5,866 bases of DNA from NCBI GenBank assembly GCA_947450405.1, contig CANFVI010000107.1, positions 1 through 5,866 on the forward strand. The letters run 5' to 3'. Positions 5,764-5,866 of the stretch are shown one piece after another. The DNA comes from Flavobacteriales bacterium. Its GTDB lineage: Bacteria; Bacteroidota; Bacteroidia; NS11-12g; UBA955. The notes below the pieces were generated by a model. That model saw only the letters and a program-made list of their open reading frames with translations, was not told the DNA's origin and did no database searches. The translations under genes were made by a program, and so were the position numbers. Position 1 is the first letter of the stretch. Each line of letters begins with the position of its first letter.

Positions 5764-5866
5764 ATGTATTGGACACTTGAATTGGTTAGTTATTTGGACG
5801 ACGCTCCATGGCCAGCAACGAAAGATGAATTAATTGACTATGGAATTCGTTCAGGCGCTCCTTTAG
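5764..5866 (+). CDS. DUF2795 domain-containing protein, 3' partial
   Basis: The first 34 codons of a gene that runs off the right edge, beginning at the ATG at 5764: MYWTLELVSYLDDAPWPATK then DELIDYGIRSGAPL. This beginning is familiar from a small, strongly conserved acidic Bacteroidota protein assigned to DUF2795, about 70-75 residues long, so roughly half is probably present. The family's function is not known. The visible part has no signal peptide or membrane segment, so a cytosolic protein is likely. A run of A-rich sequence precedes the start, with no Shine-Dalgarno. Family assignment is from recognition of the N-terminal sequence and has not been tested by a search. Confidence 0.8.
   Translation, partial: MYWTLELVSYLDDAPWPATKDELIDYGIRSGAPL

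Noticed and set aside
1..5866. CRISPR arrays, insertion sequences, tRNA or rRNA genes, toxin-antitoxin or phage genes
   Set aside because: I found no spaced direct repeats, transposase motifs, tRNA-like cloverleaf or related coding sequences; the long genes are intact and cover nearly all of the window.

Overview
The window comes from an AT-rich genome of the phylum Bacteroidota, most likely a Chitinophagia-like lineage. The evidence is threefold: protein sequences typical of that phylum (FtsH, kynureninase, a small MarR protein, and a DUF2795 protein beginning MYWTLELVSYLDDAPWP); no recognisable Shine-Dalgarno sequences in front of the genes; and promoter-like TAnnTTTG boxes, the phylum's known -7 element. 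The genus cannot be fixed from this sequence alone.

Layout, left to right. (1) The C-terminal ATPase half of an MsbA-type ABC exporter runs rightward and is cut by the window edge (2-832). (2) A strong 16-bp hairpin with A and T flanks (859-894) serves this gene and the converging ftsH. (3) ftsH (914-3061, minus) encodes a complete membrane AAA+ zinc protease. (4) A 166-bp gap (3062-3227) holds a weak candidate promoter for ftsH and no clear terminator for kynU. (5) kynU (3228-4508, minus) encodes a complete PLP-dependent kynureninase. (6) A 77-bp divergent region (4509-4585) holds a perfect 14-bp palindrome and two near-identical promoter-like boxes, one in front of each flanking gene. (7) A MarR-family regulator (4586-5035, plus). 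(8) A class I SAM-dependent O-methyltransferase (5032-5679, minus) converges on it; the two genes share a TTAA that gives both stop codons. (9) A divergent 84-bp spacer leads to the first 34 codons of a DUF2795 protein (5764 to the window end).

How the parts may work together. FtsH and the ABC exporter are envelope housekeeping functions. The one local regulatory unit is kynU with the divergent MarR gene: the arrangement and the palindrome beside the kynU promoter suggest that the MarR protein controls kynureninase, and so the kynurenine branch of tryptophan breakdown or NAD synthesis. Whether the methyltransferase belongs to the same metabolism is open. No mobile element, CRISPR array, RNA gene or clearly new multi-gene system is visible. 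The points most worth following are the control region at 4509-4585 and the interlocked stop codons at 5032-5035.
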